Positions 28,146-37,465 of a stretch of 64,000 nucleotides of DNA are shown one piece after another. Under the pieces are notes generated by a model that ran no database searches, was not told the origin of the DNA, and worked only from the letters and a program-made list of their open reading frames with translations. Position numbers and translations under genes: made by a program. The stretch spans positions 1,931,654 through 1,995,653 of the forward strand of contig NZ_CP007201.1 of assembly GCF_000568815.1 (NCBI RefSeq), read 5' to 3'. This DNA is from Sulfurospirillum multivorans DSM 12446. Lineage in GTDB: Bacteria; Campylobacterota; Campylobacteria; Campylobacterales; Sulfurospirillaceae. Every line of letters starts with the position of its first letter. The first letter of the stretch is position 1.

Positions 28146-28166
28146 AGAGCCTTTGTTCAAGGCTCT
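28146..28166 (-). terminator. purH terminator
   Basis: On the minus strand AGAGCC (28166-28161) pairs with GGCTCT (28151-28146), followed by a T-rich run CTCTTTCTTTTTT. It lies 12 bp after the purH stop. Confidence 0.65.
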
Positions 28167-28177
28167 TGTAGAAGATA

Positions 28178-29710
28178 TTAATGTAAAAAGTGTCTCACAC
28201 CTGTAAAGTACAGTGCCATACCATGCTCATTTGCCGCGGCGATGACATCCTCATCACGAATGCTGCCCCCTGGTTCAATGATTGCTTTAACACCCGCTGC
28301 AGCTGCGGCATCAATACTATCACGGAAGGGGAAGAATGCTTCACTCGCCAACGCTGCGCCACTCACATCAATGCCCATCTCCTCAGCTTTGCGAAGAGCG
28401 GCTTTGGCAGCATCCACACGACTCGTCATGCCCATACCAATCGCCACCATTGAACTGTCTTTGACATAAACAACACAGTTTGATTTGGTCAAACTTGCCA
28501 CTTTATAGGCAATTTCAAGATCGCTAAGCTCTTGTTTGGAAGCGGTTCTGCTTGTCAAACATTTTGCATTTTTGATCTCATCGTCATTCACCATGTCACT
28601 CTCTTGGAACACAAAACCACCATCGACGTGTTTAAAGTCATACGCATCTTCGCTAAGAACAAGGTATTTGCTCTCTTGCGTAAAGATTTTGATGCGTTTT
28701 TTAGCATCAAACACATGCAATGCATCGTCATCGACATTGGCCGCGATGATGACTTCGACAAAAATTTCATTGATTTTCTCAGCTAATGCTTTATTGAGTG
28801 TTCCATTGATCGCCACAACACCACCATACGCTGAAACAGGGTCACATTTGAGGGCTTTGATGTAACTGTCTAACAGATCGCCACCAATGGCAAAACCGCA
28901 AGGATTGGCGTGTTTAATGATGCACACCGCAGGCGCATCGCCAAAGGATGCGGCGATTTTAACCGCACCGTTGATGTCCGTCATATTATTAAAACTGGCT
29001 TCGCCTTTGAGGGTTTTAAAATTATTGGTAAAGAAGTAGTCAAACTCGTACAAAGAGCCCTTTTGATGCGGGTTTTCACCGTAACGGGTATCGAACGCTT
29101 TGGTGCCTACGATGAACTGTTTCTCCCCAAAACCATTGTTAAAACGTTTGTTCATATAGTTGGCAATCATGCTGTCATACGCACCTGTGTGCTCGAACGC
29201 TTTGATCATTAAATCGCGTCTAAATTCTAATGTATTTTTGCCAGATTTTAGTGCTTCAATCACGTTGTCATAGTCCAAAACATCGGTTACGATCAATACA
29301 TCATTAAAGTTTTTTGCCGCACTGCGCACCATCGCAGGACCGCCGATGTCGATGTTTTCGATAATCTCATCAAAATCTTCGGTCTTCGTAATGGTCTCTT
29401 TAAACGGATACAGATTGACACACACAAGATCGATTCCTTCAATGCCATGCTCTTTGGCTAGCTTTACATGTAAAGGTAAATCCCTACGGTGCAAAATGCC
29501 TCCGTGGATAAGGGGGTTGAGCGTTTTCACACGTCCGTCAAACATCTCAGGAAACTTGGTCACTTCACTGATCTCCAAAGCTTTCACACCCTCTTCGCTT
29601 AAAAGTTTATAGGTTCCACCCGTTGAAATGATCTCAAAACCCAACGTCACCAAATCCTTGGCAAACTCCACAATCCCCGTTTTATCGCTGACACTAATTA
29701 ACGCTCTCAC
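28178..29710 (-). CDS. purH: bifunctional AICAR transformylase / IMP cyclohydrolase
   Basis: The 510-residue protein has the MGS-like IMP cyclohydrolase domain ([45 protein letters not shown]) and the AICAR transformylase domain ([25 protein letters not shown], and near the C terminus [16 protein letters not shown]). It catalyses the last two steps of IMP synthesis. A TTTACATGTAAA copy (29463) lies inside and encodes LHVK. Confidence 0.96.
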   Translation of the reverse strand: MRALISVSDKTGIVEFAKDLVTLGFEIISTGGTYKLLSEEGVKALEISEVTKFPEMFDGRVKTLNPLIHGGILHRRDLPLHVKLAKEHGIEGIDLVCVNLYPFKETITKTEDFDEIIENIDIGGPAMVRSAAKNFNDVLIVTDVLDYDNVIEALKSGKNTLEFRRDLMIKAFEHTGAYDSMIANYMNKRFNNGFGEKQFIVGTKAFDTRYGENPHQKGSLYEFDYFFTNNFKTLKGEASFNNMTDINGAVKIAASFGDAPAVCIIKHANPCGFAIGGDLLDSYIKALKCDPVSAYGGVVAINGTLNKALAEKINEIFVEVIIAANVDDDALHVFDAKKRIKIFTQESKYLVLSEDAYDFKHVDGGFVFQESDMVNDDEIKNAKCLTSRTASKQELSDLEIAYKVASLTKSNCVVYVKDSSMVAIGMGMTSRVDAAKAALRKAEEMGIDVSGAALASEAFFPFRDSIDAAAAAGVKAIIEPGGSIRDEDVIAAANEHGMALYFTGVRHFLH

Positions 29711-29813
29711 ACTCGTCCTTTTTATCTATGTTTATAATTTATTGATGTTTTTATTTTACAATACGTTCCTTTTAGGACGTATTAAATACAATAGTCAAAA
29801 TTTTGGAGTTTTA

Positions 29814-30248
29814 ATGAATCAAACACAAAAGTCGTCAAACATGCTTTTTATACTGCTTTTTTTTGCATGGATCGTTTCGATGGTTGCAACACTTGGAAGC
29901 CTCTTTTTCAGTGAAGTCATGATGTTCCCCCCCTGTGTGATGTGTTGGTATCAACGCATTTGCATGTACCCATTAGCAATTATTTTTCTCGTCGCACTTT
30001 TCAGTAACGATAAAAATGTATTTAAATACGCTATGCCACTCGTCCTTCTAGGACTTTTCTTTGCCATTTACCAAAACTTGCTCTACTTTGGCATCATTCC
30101 AGAAACGCTCGCTCCGTGTTCTCAAGGGGTTTCATGCACGAGTGATTATATCAACTGGTTTGGATTTATCACAATTCAATTTCTCTCACTGGTCGCATTT
30201 GCACTTATTTTTGTTATCTTAATTTTCATCAAACGAAAGGCTTCTTAA
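29814..30248 (+). CDS. DsbB/DsbI-type disulfide bond formation membrane protein
   Basis: About 144 residues, four membrane helices, with the first periplasmic redox pair in PPCVMCWYQR and the second in APCSQGVSCT. It reoxidises a DsbA-type partner and passes electrons to quinones. I take ATG 29814 (GGAG upstream) as start; the frame extends further into purH but without support. It is two bases before the thioredoxin-fold gene, which is probably its partner. Confidence 0.88.
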   Translation: MNQTQKSSNMLFILLFFAWIVSMVATLGSLFFSEVMMFPPCVMCWYQRICMYPLAIIFLVALFSNDKNVFKYAMPLVLLGLFFAIYQNLLYFGIIPETLAPCSQGVSCTSDYINWFGFITIQFLSLVAFALIFVILIFIKRKAS

Positions 30249-30250
30249 CC

Positions 30251-30877
30251 ATGAAAAAACAGACCCTTATTATCGCTTCGCTCTTTGTTCTTGTGCTTCT
30301 TTTTGTTGGAGGAAGCTACGTTTATAAAAATGCTGACCATTCGGTTTCCAATGAAAAAACCTCGGCTCTTGTGAGACCTCACGCTTATGTTCTTGGCAAT
30401 CCCAATGCCAAAACCACAATTGTCGAGTTTTTTGACCCCGCGTGCGGTACATGTAAAAGTTTTTACCCGTTTGTCAAAAACATTCTCAAACAAAATCCTG
30501 ACAAACTCAAACTCGTATTGCGTTACGCGCCTTTTCATACCGACTCTTACTACGTCGTTGCGATGATCGAAGCGGCACGTTTGCAAGGCAAATACCTTGA
30601 AGCGCTCGAAGTCATTTACAAATACCAAGACAAATGGGCAAGCCACGGCACGCCCAATATTGGACTGATTTGGGGATTTTTACCCGAAGTGGGAATTGAC
30701 ATCGAGAAATTAAAAGATGATATGAAAAAACCTGAGATTGACGCGCTGATCAAACAAGATATAGAAGACACCAAAACCCTAGGCGTCAAAGCAACCCCAG
30801 AGTTTTTTGTTAATGGCAAGCCCCTGGTCAAATTTGGGAAACAAGAGTTAGAAGAGCTTATCGCCTCCGAACTCTAG
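30251..30877 (+). CDS. DsbA-family thioredoxin-fold protein
   Basis: The 208-residue protein has an N-terminal signal anchor (residues ~6-24), then TTIVEFFDPACGTCKSFYP with a CGTC active site, and the cis-proline loop KATPEFFVNG. It would form or rearrange disulfides in periplasmic proteins with the DsbB-like protein encoded just upstream. The CGTC site overlaps a palindrome core (GGTACATGTAAA at 30447), so the TGT cysteine codon is part of it. Confidence 0.9.
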   Translation: MKKQTLIIASLFVLVLLFVGGSYVYKNADHSVSNEKTSALVRPHAYVLGNPNAKTTIVEFFDPACGTCKSFYPFVKNILKQNPDKLKLVLRYAPFHTDSYYVVAMIEAARLQGKYLEALEVIYKYQDKWASHGTPNIGLIWGFLPEVGIDIEKLKDDMKKPEIDALIKQDIEDTKTLGVKATPEFFVNGKPLVKFGKQELEELIASEL

Positions 30878-30881
30878 AGAT

Positions 30882-30900
30882 CACCCCTAATTTTGGGGTG
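30882..30900 (+). terminator. short stem-loop terminator
   Basis: CACCCC (30882-30887) pairs with GGGGTG (30895-30900) just after the dsbA-like stop, and overlaps the stop of the convergent thioesterase gene. Confidence 0.6.
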
Positions 30901-31369
30901 TAATCTCATTGTAGCCATGAAGTCTGATGTCGCGACGACGTTTGCCATCATGGTAACGTCTCTTTTCCACATCGGTTTCTGGCACTAACGCAGGAACAGG
31001 TTTGGGACGTCCGTTCTCATCCACTGCGACCATTGTGAAAAAACAACTGTTCGTATGCGTTGCAATCCCTTTTTGGATGTTCTCCGCAATAACTTTAATG
31101 CCCACTTCCATCGATGTTTTGCCCGTAAAATTCACACTGGCTAAAAATGTCACCAGCCTCCCCACAGGAATCGCCTGTTTGAAAATGACCTGATCCACCG
31201 ACATCGTCACAACGTACCCTCCACAATAACGTGCAGCACAGGCGTAAGCCACTTGATCGAGAAGCTTTAACAGGTCTCCTCCGTGCACATTGCCCGAAAA
31301 ATTGGCTTTATCGGGTGTCATTAATACCGACATACTTAAGGTGTGCTTCTCAAAAGGGGTTGTTAGCAT
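30887..31369 (-). CDS. acyl-CoA thioesterase, YciA/hotdog family
   Basis: The 160-residue hotdog-fold protein has the signature GNVHGGDLLKLLDQVAYACAARY with the catalytic aspartate, and VDQVIFKQAIPVGRLVTF. Members hydrolyse acyl-CoA esters and usually form hexamers. Substrate range is unknown. It follows the TerB-DnaJ gene directly on the same strand. Confidence 0.88.
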   Translation of the reverse strand: MLTTPFEKHTLSMSVLMTPDKANFSGNVHGGDLLKLLDQVAYACAARYCGGYVVTMSVDQVIFKQAIPVGRLVTFLASVNFTGKTSMEVGIKVIAENIQKGIATHTNSCFFTMVAVDENGRPKPVPALVPETDVEKRRYHDGKRRRDIRLHGYNEITPQN

Positions 31370-32122
31370 CTAATTTTTTTCCTTTTTTATCATCTCATAC
31401 GCTTCATTAATTTCCTGAAGCTTCGTCGTTGCAGCATCAATGATGCTTTGATCTTTCCCCTGCCCCATCAAAATATCAGGATGGTACTCTTTGACCAAAG
31501 CGCGGTACTTTTTCTTAATGCTCTCCATATCTTCGCTTGGATCTGCGCCTAAAACGTCATAGGCATTTTTTATTCCCATCTGCGCTTTGGAGGCTTTATT
31601 GGCGTAAAATTGCTCAAACGCAGCGATAAGTTTTTCAAAATCAGCGCGTTTGATCATGAGTGCACCCGCGATATCTTCGGTGATCATCAGCTCCGCTTGC
31701 GAAAAACTGTTGTCGATGAAGGCAAGATTGAGCAGATACTCCATCACTTTGAGACGTTTGGTATAGTCATTTTGGGTGAGTTTGAGGTATTTTTGAGAAA
31801 CTATAAGCGTGTTATCAAAGCTTTGCATCTCTTTTTCATAGATTACTTTAAGCGCTTCACGAATGCTTTCACTGTTTTCAAACACACGAGCGATATCACT
31901 AAACGTATGCTTTAAAAGCTCCGCTTCCAGTTCGCAAACCCTGCCATCCGCTTTCGCGACTTTTGCCATCAATGAAACCAAAAGCCCAGCCTCATGCTCA
32001 GCCAAATCGCCTTTAAGGGTCTGTTTTACATCAACATTGATGTGCTGATACGCTTCAGTTTGATAGTTTTTTGTTAACAAATAAAACACTACAATAACGA
32101 CTGCAATAATGATATAGGTCAT
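31370..32122 (-). CDS. TerB-DnaJ (DjlA-like) membrane-anchored co-chaperone
   Basis: About 250 residues: an N-terminal helix (MTYIIIAVVIVVFYLL), a TerB-like helical domain with LLVSLMAKVAKADGRV and AFIDNSFSQAEL, and a C-terminal J domain with the HPD motif in YRALVKEYHPDILMG. It should stimulate DnaK at the membrane. The start at 32122 is set by AAAGGTGA upstream; a longer frame reading back into the next gene has no support. The palindrome at 32132-32143 forms part of this ribosome-binding region. Confidence 0.85.
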   Translation of the reverse strand: MTYIIIAVVIVVFYLLTKNYQTEAYQHINVDVKQTLKGDLAEHEAGLLVSLMAKVAKADGRVCELEAELLKHTFSDIARVFENSESIREALKVIYEKEMQSFDNTLIVSQKYLKLTQNDYTKRLKVMEYLLNLAFIDNSFSQAELMITEDIAGALMIKRADFEKLIAAFEQFYANKASKAQMGIKNAYDVLGADPSEDMESIKKKYRALVKEYHPDILMGQGKDQSIIDAATTKLQEINEAYEMIKKEKN

Positions 32123-32198
32123 TTTTTCACCTTTACATGTAAAACGAAATTTTGGCAAATATGCTACAATCATTACACTAAAAATAAGGACAATTTGA

Positions 32199-33338
32199 AT
32201 GTTTAATTTCGATGAAATCGTAGATAGGACTAAAACACCTTGCGAGAAATGGGACAAATACAAAGACCAAGACATCATCCCTGCATGGGTTGCCGATATG
32301 GATTTCAAATCGCCTCCGTGCGTTATCGAAGCCCTTCAAAAAAGAGTCGCTGAGGGTGTTTTTGGTTATACCGGCATTGATGATGAAACCTACGATGCGA
32401 TCATTGCCTTTTTGAAACGTCATTACAACTGGGAGATCAAAAAAGAGTGGATTTTGTTTACCCATGGGGTTGTCAGCAGTATGAATGTCGCGTGCATGGC
32501 GGTGGAGGGACAAAGTGTGATGACCACAACACCCATTTATCCCCATTTTATCAAAGCACCTAAACATGCAGGAAAAGAGGTTTTAGCCATTGCAATGAAA
32601 GAGGAAAACAACCGCTGGGTGCTTGATTACGAGGCGATGGAGAGAGCGATAACGCCTACATGTAAACTCTTTATGCTCTGCAATCCTTACAATCCAGCAG
32701 GAACGGTTTTTACATGTAAAGAGTTGGAGAGACTTGGCGCTTTTTGTTTAAAACACGACCTTACCATCTGTTCGGATGAGATTCATGCCGATCTGCTTTT
32801 GAGTTCAGAGGCGAAACATATCCCCATAGCATCCTTAAGCGAAGCGCTTGCTCAAAAGAGCATTACGCTGATGGCGCCGAGTAAAACGTTTAACATTGCA
32901 GGTCTTCAAGCCTCTTTTGCCATCATCCCCAATGCTGAGCTTCGCAAACGTTTTCAAAAGACGATGGGAAGTATGGTCGGTGGTATTAATATTTTGGGTA
33001 TTACCGTGCTTAAAGCCGCTTACCTTGAAGGCGATGCATGGCTGGCTGAACTTCGTGTTTATTTAGCTGAAAACCTCAAAATGGTTCAAGAGTTTGTCGC
33101 GCGCAATCCTCAGCTAAAACTCTTGGGTCAAGAAGCAACCTTTCTCGCATGGATCGACGCATCGGCTTTACATGTAAAGAGTCCGTACGCATTTTTCGTG
33201 CAACACGGTGTTGGGCTAAGCGATGGAGAACCCTTTGGTGATAAAAATTTTGTACGTCTCAACTTTGGAACTCCAAAAAGTGTTTTAGAAGAAATTTTAA
33301 AGCGAATGCAAAAAGCGATGGATAGCCTAAACATATAA
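32199..33338 (+). CDS. MalY/PatB family PLP-dependent lyase (probable cystathionine beta-lyase)
   Basis: The 379-residue class I/II aminotransferase-fold enzyme has IIPAWVADMDFKSPP at the N terminus, LCNPYNPAG, CSDEIHADLLL and the PLP lysine in APSKTFNIAGLQ, all typical of PatB/MalY. Likely reaction: C-S lysis of cystathionine or cysteine to ammonia, pyruvate and a thiol. It is divergent from the TerB-DnaJ gene. Three palindrome cores lie within (32655, 32709, 33167). Confidence 0.88.
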   Translation: MFNFDEIVDRTKTPCEKWDKYKDQDIIPAWVADMDFKSPPCVIEALQKRVAEGVFGYTGIDDETYDAIIAFLKRHYNWEIKKEWILFTHGVVSSMNVACMAVEGQSVMTTTPIYPHFIKAPKHAGKEVLAIAMKEENNRWVLDYEAMERAITPTCKLFMLCNPYNPAGTVFTCKELERLGAFCLKHDLTICSDEIHADLLLSSEAKHIPIASLSEALAQKSITLMAPSKTFNIAGLQASFAIIPNAELRKRFQKTMGSMVGGINILGITVLKAAYLEGDAWLAELRVYLAENLKMVQEFVARNPQLKLLGQEATFLAWIDASALHVKSPYAFFVQHGVGLSDGEPFGDKNFVRLNFGTPKSVLEEILKRMQKAMDSLNI

Positions 33339-33402
33339 AATGTATTCCAAGTTTTTAGGAAAAAATCGTTACTATAATAAAAGAACTATGATGAGGATTT
33401 GA

Positions 33403-34023
33403 ATGAGACTGTATCTATTGGCACTGTGTGCCTGCGCATTTTTACTGAGCGGTTGTGCTCAAAAAGAGTTAACACAAAACGCTCCTGAACTTCCACAGGT
33501 TAAAGACGACACACCCAAACGCCAAGAGATCATCAAAACAGCGCTTAAATACCAAGGCAAACCCAACGGTGGCGACTGTTCAGGCTTTGTAAGCTTAGTC
33601 AATAAAGAGAGCACGCAGCCCTTCTTTAGCGCAGCAGAGCTCAATGATTATTTTGAAGATGCAAGACGTTCGCTTGCGATCTACAATCTTTTAGAAGATC
33701 AAAAGCGCCTCTACCACGAGAAACCCAAAGAGGGAGACCTGATCTTTTTTGCCAATACGATTAAGAAGTATGCCAAGGCGAAAAAAAGTGTCGATAATAT
33801 CACCCACATCGGTATCATCACGAAAATTGACTCTGATGAAACCGTCCATTTTATTCACCATACCAAAGGAAAAAATTTGATTAGCCAAATGAATCTTAAC
33901 TATCCAACGGTCACGATGAACGACACAAAAGTCGTCAACTCCTACATGGAAAAATGCCCCAAAGATGAAGGGCATAAATGTTTAGCGCCTGCTTATTTTA
34001 GCGCGTATGGGAGCATCAAATGA
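33403..34023 (+). CDS. NlpC/P60 family lipoprotein (first of tandem pair)
   Basis: The 206-residue protein has a lipobox (LLSGC, cysteine ~18) and a compact NlpC/P60 domain: catalytic cysteine in GGDCSGFVSLVN, the DLIFF segment, histidine in NITHIGIIT, and FIHHTKGKN. It probably cuts or binds peptidoglycan from the outer membrane. It overlaps the next, paralogous gene by four bases (ATGA). Confidence 0.85.
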   Translation: MRLYLLALCACAFLLSGCAQKELTQNAPELPQVKDDTPKRQEIIKTALKYQGKPNGGDCSGFVSLVNKESTQPFFSAAELNDYFEDARRSLAIYNLLEDQKRLYHEKPKEGDLIFFANTIKKYAKAKKSVDNITHIGIITKIDSDETVHFIHHTKGKNLISQMNLNYPTVTMNDTKVVNSYMEKCPKDEGHKCLAPAYFSAYGSIK

Positions 34024-34793
34024 GACGCTGGATCGCATTGGGTGCTGTAGCGCTTCTACTCGCAGGATGTGCGCAACAAGCACGCATTGAGACACCCGCG
34101 CTTCCTATGGCTGAGATTCCTACTCCAACGGAAGAGAAAATCTACCTTGGTGAAAAACCTTCTAATGATTTTTTCTTAAAACAAGACCGTGAAGGTTTTG
34201 ACTTGCGTCCCGTGCCTGAACTCTCTACGCGTGAAGCCATCGTGCAAAATGCCCTGTTGTATTTGGGCAAACGTGACGGAGGCGACTGCTCAGGCTTTGT
34301 GAGTCTTGTCAACTACAAAACAGGAACGCCTTTTTTCAACGACAAAGAGCTCAGCCAAAGTTTCGACAATGCCAGAAAATCACGCGCCATGTTCAACCTT
34401 ATGTCTAAAAAAGGCAACGCATACGAAACACGCCTTCCCAACCTTGGCGACCTCGTCTTTTTTGAAAACACTGAGCGCAAACCTGCGGTAAAAACAAAAA
34501 CTAAGGGAAAAGGTAAAGAAAAAGTAGCCGTCAAACAACCTGCAGTTCAGGTCGCTGAAAATATTACTCACGTGGGAATTGTCACGAAAGTCGAGCCCGA
34601 TGGAACGGTTGAATTTATCCACCACTCTAATGGCAAAAATGTTTTGGATTATATGAACTTTAACTATCCGATGCTGACCAACAAAGATGGCAAAGTCATC
34701 AACACCTATATGAAACGCTGCCCCTCCAAAAAAGGCGCGGCACAACCTCAATGTATGAATATCGCCTTTTTCGTGGCGTATGGGACGTTTTAG
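34020..34793 (+). CDS. NlpC/P60 family lipoprotein (second of tandem pair)
   Basis: The 257-residue paralog of the preceding gene has lipobox LLAGC, GGDCSGFVSLVN, NITHVGIVT and FIHHSNGKN. It differs by a ~45-residue N-terminal extension and a lysine-rich insert (KTKTKGKGKEKVAV) before the histidine motif. The pair arose by tandem duplication and is translationally coupled. A hairpin terminator follows at 34807. Confidence 0.85.
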   Translation: MRRWIALGAVALLLAGCAQQARIETPALPMAEIPTPTEEKIYLGEKPSNDFFLKQDREGFDLRPVPELSTREAIVQNALLYLGKRDGGDCSGFVSLVNYKTGTPFFNDKELSQSFDNARKSRAMFNLMSKKGNAYETRLPNLGDLVFFENTERKPAVKTKTKGKGKEKVAVKQPAVQVAENITHVGIVTKVEPDGTVEFIHHSNGKNVLDYMNFNYPMLTNKDGKVINTYMKRCPSKKGAAQPQCMNIAFFVAYGTF

Positions 34794-34806
34794 GATTTAC
34801 ATGTAA

Positions 34807-34834
34807 AAAGTGGTTTTAATCATAAAACCACTTT
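34807..34834. terminator. perfect 12-bp stem terminator
   Basis: AAAGTGGTTTTA (34807-34818) pairs with TAAAACCACTTT (34823-34834) around ATCA, then ATTTTC follows. It serves the NlpC/P60 pair and the convergent CPCC gene, and directly follows a TTTACATGTAAA copy (34796-34807). Confidence 0.75.
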
Positions 34835-34854
34835 ATTTTCAAACTTTTTAAAAA

Positions 34855-35106
34855 CTAATCAATCCCTTGCATTTCATCTTCCTTGGGTCGTCTAACATGT
34901 ATAACCATTTCTTTTTCAGATGCTCCAAATAATTTGAAATTTCTTTGTGCTCTTAGTAAACTAAATTCATTAGCTCCAGCACCATAAGTAGAATCTTCTA
35001 GTTGCATAAAATCATCCTCCCAAAAACATACTGGGCAGATAACATAACTACCATTAGGCTTTTCACCAAAAGTATAATAACCACAACAAGGACATTTATA
35101 TTTCAT
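34855..35106 (-). CDS. CPCC-type cysteine-rich small protein
   Basis: The 83-residue protein begins MKYKCPCCGYYTF and continues VICPVCFWEDDF, the Cys_rich_CPCC pattern of two CxxC knuckles that probably bind zinc. Function is unknown; genes of this type are often scattered near toxin-immunity loci. It has more AT-rich codons than its neighbours and is isolated between the lipoproteins and purL, so recent acquisition is possible. Confidence 0.7.
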   Translation of the reverse strand: MKYKCPCCGYYTFGEKPNGSYVICPVCFWEDDFMQLEDSTYGAGANEFSLLRAQRNFKLFGASEKEMVIHVRRPKEDEMQGID

Positions 35107-35172
35107 TGCAAATTTCCTTTTAAAGAAGCTTTCTTACATGTAAAAAAATTTGGGATAATTTTTCGGATAGAA

Positions 35173-35194
35173 AAGAGGTGTTTTCGCACCTCTT
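35173..35194 (-). terminator. purL terminator
   Basis: AAGAGGTG (35173-35180) pairs with CACCTCTT (35187-35194) around TTTTCG. On the minus strand TTTTCTATCC follows. It lies 9 bp after the purL stop. Confidence 0.7.
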
Positions 35195-35202
35195 GAAGAT
35201 TG

Positions 35203-37404
35203 TTAAATGTCTTGCTCGATCACTTCTTGGAAACGGTTAAAATACCGCTCAGAAATTGCTTCAACACTTTTTGAAATATCATTACATGTAAAGCTACTTC
35301 CTCCGATAGTTCCGATTTTTGTAACATTCAAACCAATGGTTTTAGCCATTGCTTCAAAGCCTGCTTCATCGTTGACTTCGACAAGTGCGCGAGAGAAACT
35401 CTCTGCAAAAATGTCTTTGGAATCGTTACATGGTAGTTTACATGTAACGCCTTTTCCACTTTTAGCGACCATTTTAGCCAGAGCAATAGCGATACCACCC
35501 ACATTGACATCTTTGGCTGCGTTTAAATAACCTTTTTTATTGGCTTCGATGACCAATTCCCACAGTTTCAACTCTTTGTCATAATCAAGCTCCGAAAGAG
35601 TGCCTTCAACTTTGCCAAAAAGCTCTTTCATGTACAAGCTTCCACCAAAATCACTTTTGGTCTCACCGATGAGATAAATCGAAGCGCCCTCTTTTTGGAA
35701 ACTTGAAGGAAGTGTTTTCGTCGCATCATCATTCAAGCCCACCATTACGATTGCAGGGGTTGGGAAAACACCCACGCCATTCGTTTCGTTATAAAGCGAT
35801 ACGTTACCACTGACAACAGGCGTGTTCAACTTCGCGCATGCCTCTTTGATGCCATAACAGCCTTGTGCAAACTGCCACATAACTTCAGGGTTTTCAGGGT
35901 TTCCGTAGTTCAAACAATCGGTAATGGCTAAAGGACGTGCGCCACTCATCGCAACATTTCTTCCACTCTCAGCCACCGCAGCAGCAGCACCCATTTTAGG
36001 GTCGATGTAGTTATAACGTGGGTTACAGTCACTGCTCATCGAAAGTGCTTTACCATTTTCCTTGATGCGAATCACACTCGCATCCAAACTACCTGGTGCT
36101 TTGATCGTATTGGTTTGTACCGTTGAATCGTATTGATCAAAAATCCATGATTTATCACTGACTTCGACGGAATTTAAAAGCGTATCAAACGCTTTTTGGT
36201 TGTCTACTTTTGCAAAGTCATTGATCGTTGTGTTTTTAATCGTTGCAAGATACGCTGGCTCTTTGGTTGGTCTGTCATAAATTGGCGCTTGCTCGCTGAC
36301 AGGTTGTACTGGCATATCGGCAACTTTTTCACCATGCCAGAAAAGCTCCATGTTTCCAGTCGCCGTTACTTCACCGATGATTTCAGCGTTGAGATCCCAT
36401 TTTCTAAAGATGTCAACAACTTTGTCTTCATACCCTTTTTTCGCACAAATGAGCATTCGCTCTTGAGATTCTGAGAGCATAAATTCAAAGGGTTGCATGC
36501 CCTCTTCGCGTGCTGGAACTTTGTCCAAGTGCATGATCATACCGCTTCCACTTCGTCCTGCCATCTCGAATGAACTTGAAGTCAATCCCGCAGCACCCAT
36601 ATCTTGAATACCCACGATGTAGTCTGTTTTAAAGAGTTCTAAACACGCTTCTAGAAGAAGTTTTTCAGCAAATGGATCGCCTACTTGAACGGTTGGGCGT
36701 AGGCTTTTGTTGGCTTCAGTAAAGCTATCGCTTGCCATAACCGCGCCACCAAGCCCATCACGACCTGTTTTTGAACCAACATAAACAACTGGGTTACCAA
36801 GACCTTCAGCTTTTCCGTAAAAAATCTCATCACTTTTTGCAAGACCTAGTGTAAATGCGTTAACCAAGATATTGCCATTGTAACTCTCATCAAAGAACGT
36901 CTCGCCACCGATGGTAGGAACACCCATACAGTTACCGTATCCGCCGATACCTGCAACAACACCACGTACGAGGTAGCGTTGATGATGCGATGTGTCGTCA
37001 TTATTCGTCACATTGCCAAAACGAAGAGAGTTCATATTGGCCACAGGACGCGCACCCATCGTGAAAACATCTCTTAAAATGCCGCCAACACCCGTTGCTG
37101 CACCTTGGTAAGGCTCGATGAAGCTTGGGTGGTTGTGAGATTCCATCTTAAAGACTGCCGCCATGCCATCGCCTACATCGATAACACCCGCATTTTCACC
37201 CGGTCCTTGAATAACCCAAGGAGCCTTCGTTGGAAAACCATTCAGATATTTTTTACTGGATTTATACGAGCAGTGCTCACTCCACATGGATGAGAAGATA
37301 CCGATCTCTAGCATATTAGGCTCACGTCCTAAAATGTTCAAAATATTTTCATATTCGTCTTTGGTTAACTTATGTTTTTTTAACACTGCGTCTAAATTTT
37401 CCAT
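35203..37404 (-). CDS. purL: phosphoribosylformylglycinamidine synthase subunit PurL
   Basis: The 733-residue protein is the small-form PurL that works with PurS and Pur[18 protein letters not shown], the ATP site [36 protein letters not shown], and [12 protein letters not shown] near the end. It converts FGAR to FGAM. purS and purQ are not in the window. Two palindrome cores (35281, 35447) lie inside. Confidence 0.96.
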   Translation of the reverse strand: MENLDAVLKKHKLTKDEYENILNILGREPNMLEIGIFSSMWSEHCSYKSSKKYLNGFPTKAPWVIQGPGENAGVIDVGDGMAAVFKMESHNHPSFIEPYQGAATGVGGILRDVFTMGARPVANMNSLRFGNVTNNDDTSHHQRYLVRGVVAGIGGYGNCMGVPTIGGETFFDESYNGNILVNAFTLGLAKSDEIFYGKAEGLGNPVVYVGSKTGRDGLGGAVMASDSFTEANKSLRPTVQVGDPFAEKLLLEACLELFKTDYIVGIQDMGAAGLTSSSFEMAGRSGSGMIMHLDKVPAREEGMQPFEFMLSESQERMLICAKKGYEDKVVDIFRKWDLNAEIIGEVTATGNMELFWHGEKVADMPVQPVSEQAPIYDRPTKEPAYLATIKNTTINDFAKVDNQKAFDTLLNSVEVSDKSWIFDQYDSTVQTNTIKAPGSLDASVIRIKENGKALSMSSDCNPRYNYIDPKMGAAAAVAESGRNVAMSGARPLAITDCLNYGNPENPEVMWQFAQGCYGIKEACAKLNTPVVSGNVSLYNETNGVGVFPTPAIVMVGLNDDATKTLPSSFQKEGASIYLIGETKSDFGGSLYMKELFGKVEGTLSELDYDKELKLWELVIEANKKGYLNAAKDVNVGGIAIALAKMVAKSGKGVTCKLPCNDSKDIFAESFSRALVEVNDEAGFEAMAKTIGLNVTKIGTIGGSSFTCNDISKSVEAISERYFNRFQEVIEQDI

Positions 37405-37465
37405 GGATTATCGCCCTATGTGATGTAATTAAAATGAGATTATTGTACAAAAAAGGAGCTAAAAG

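Noticed and set aside
28190-29612. Several plus-strand frames opposite purH
   Set aside because: They are antisense to a fully conserved gene and show low-complexity composition.
29628-29813. N-terminal extension of the DsbB-like protein
   Set aside because: The extension is antisense to purH; the ATG at 29814 has a proper ribosome-binding site.
32123-32308. N-terminal extension of the TerB-DnaJ protein
   Set aside because: It runs antisense through the start of the malY-like gene; AAAGGTGA supports the start at 32122.
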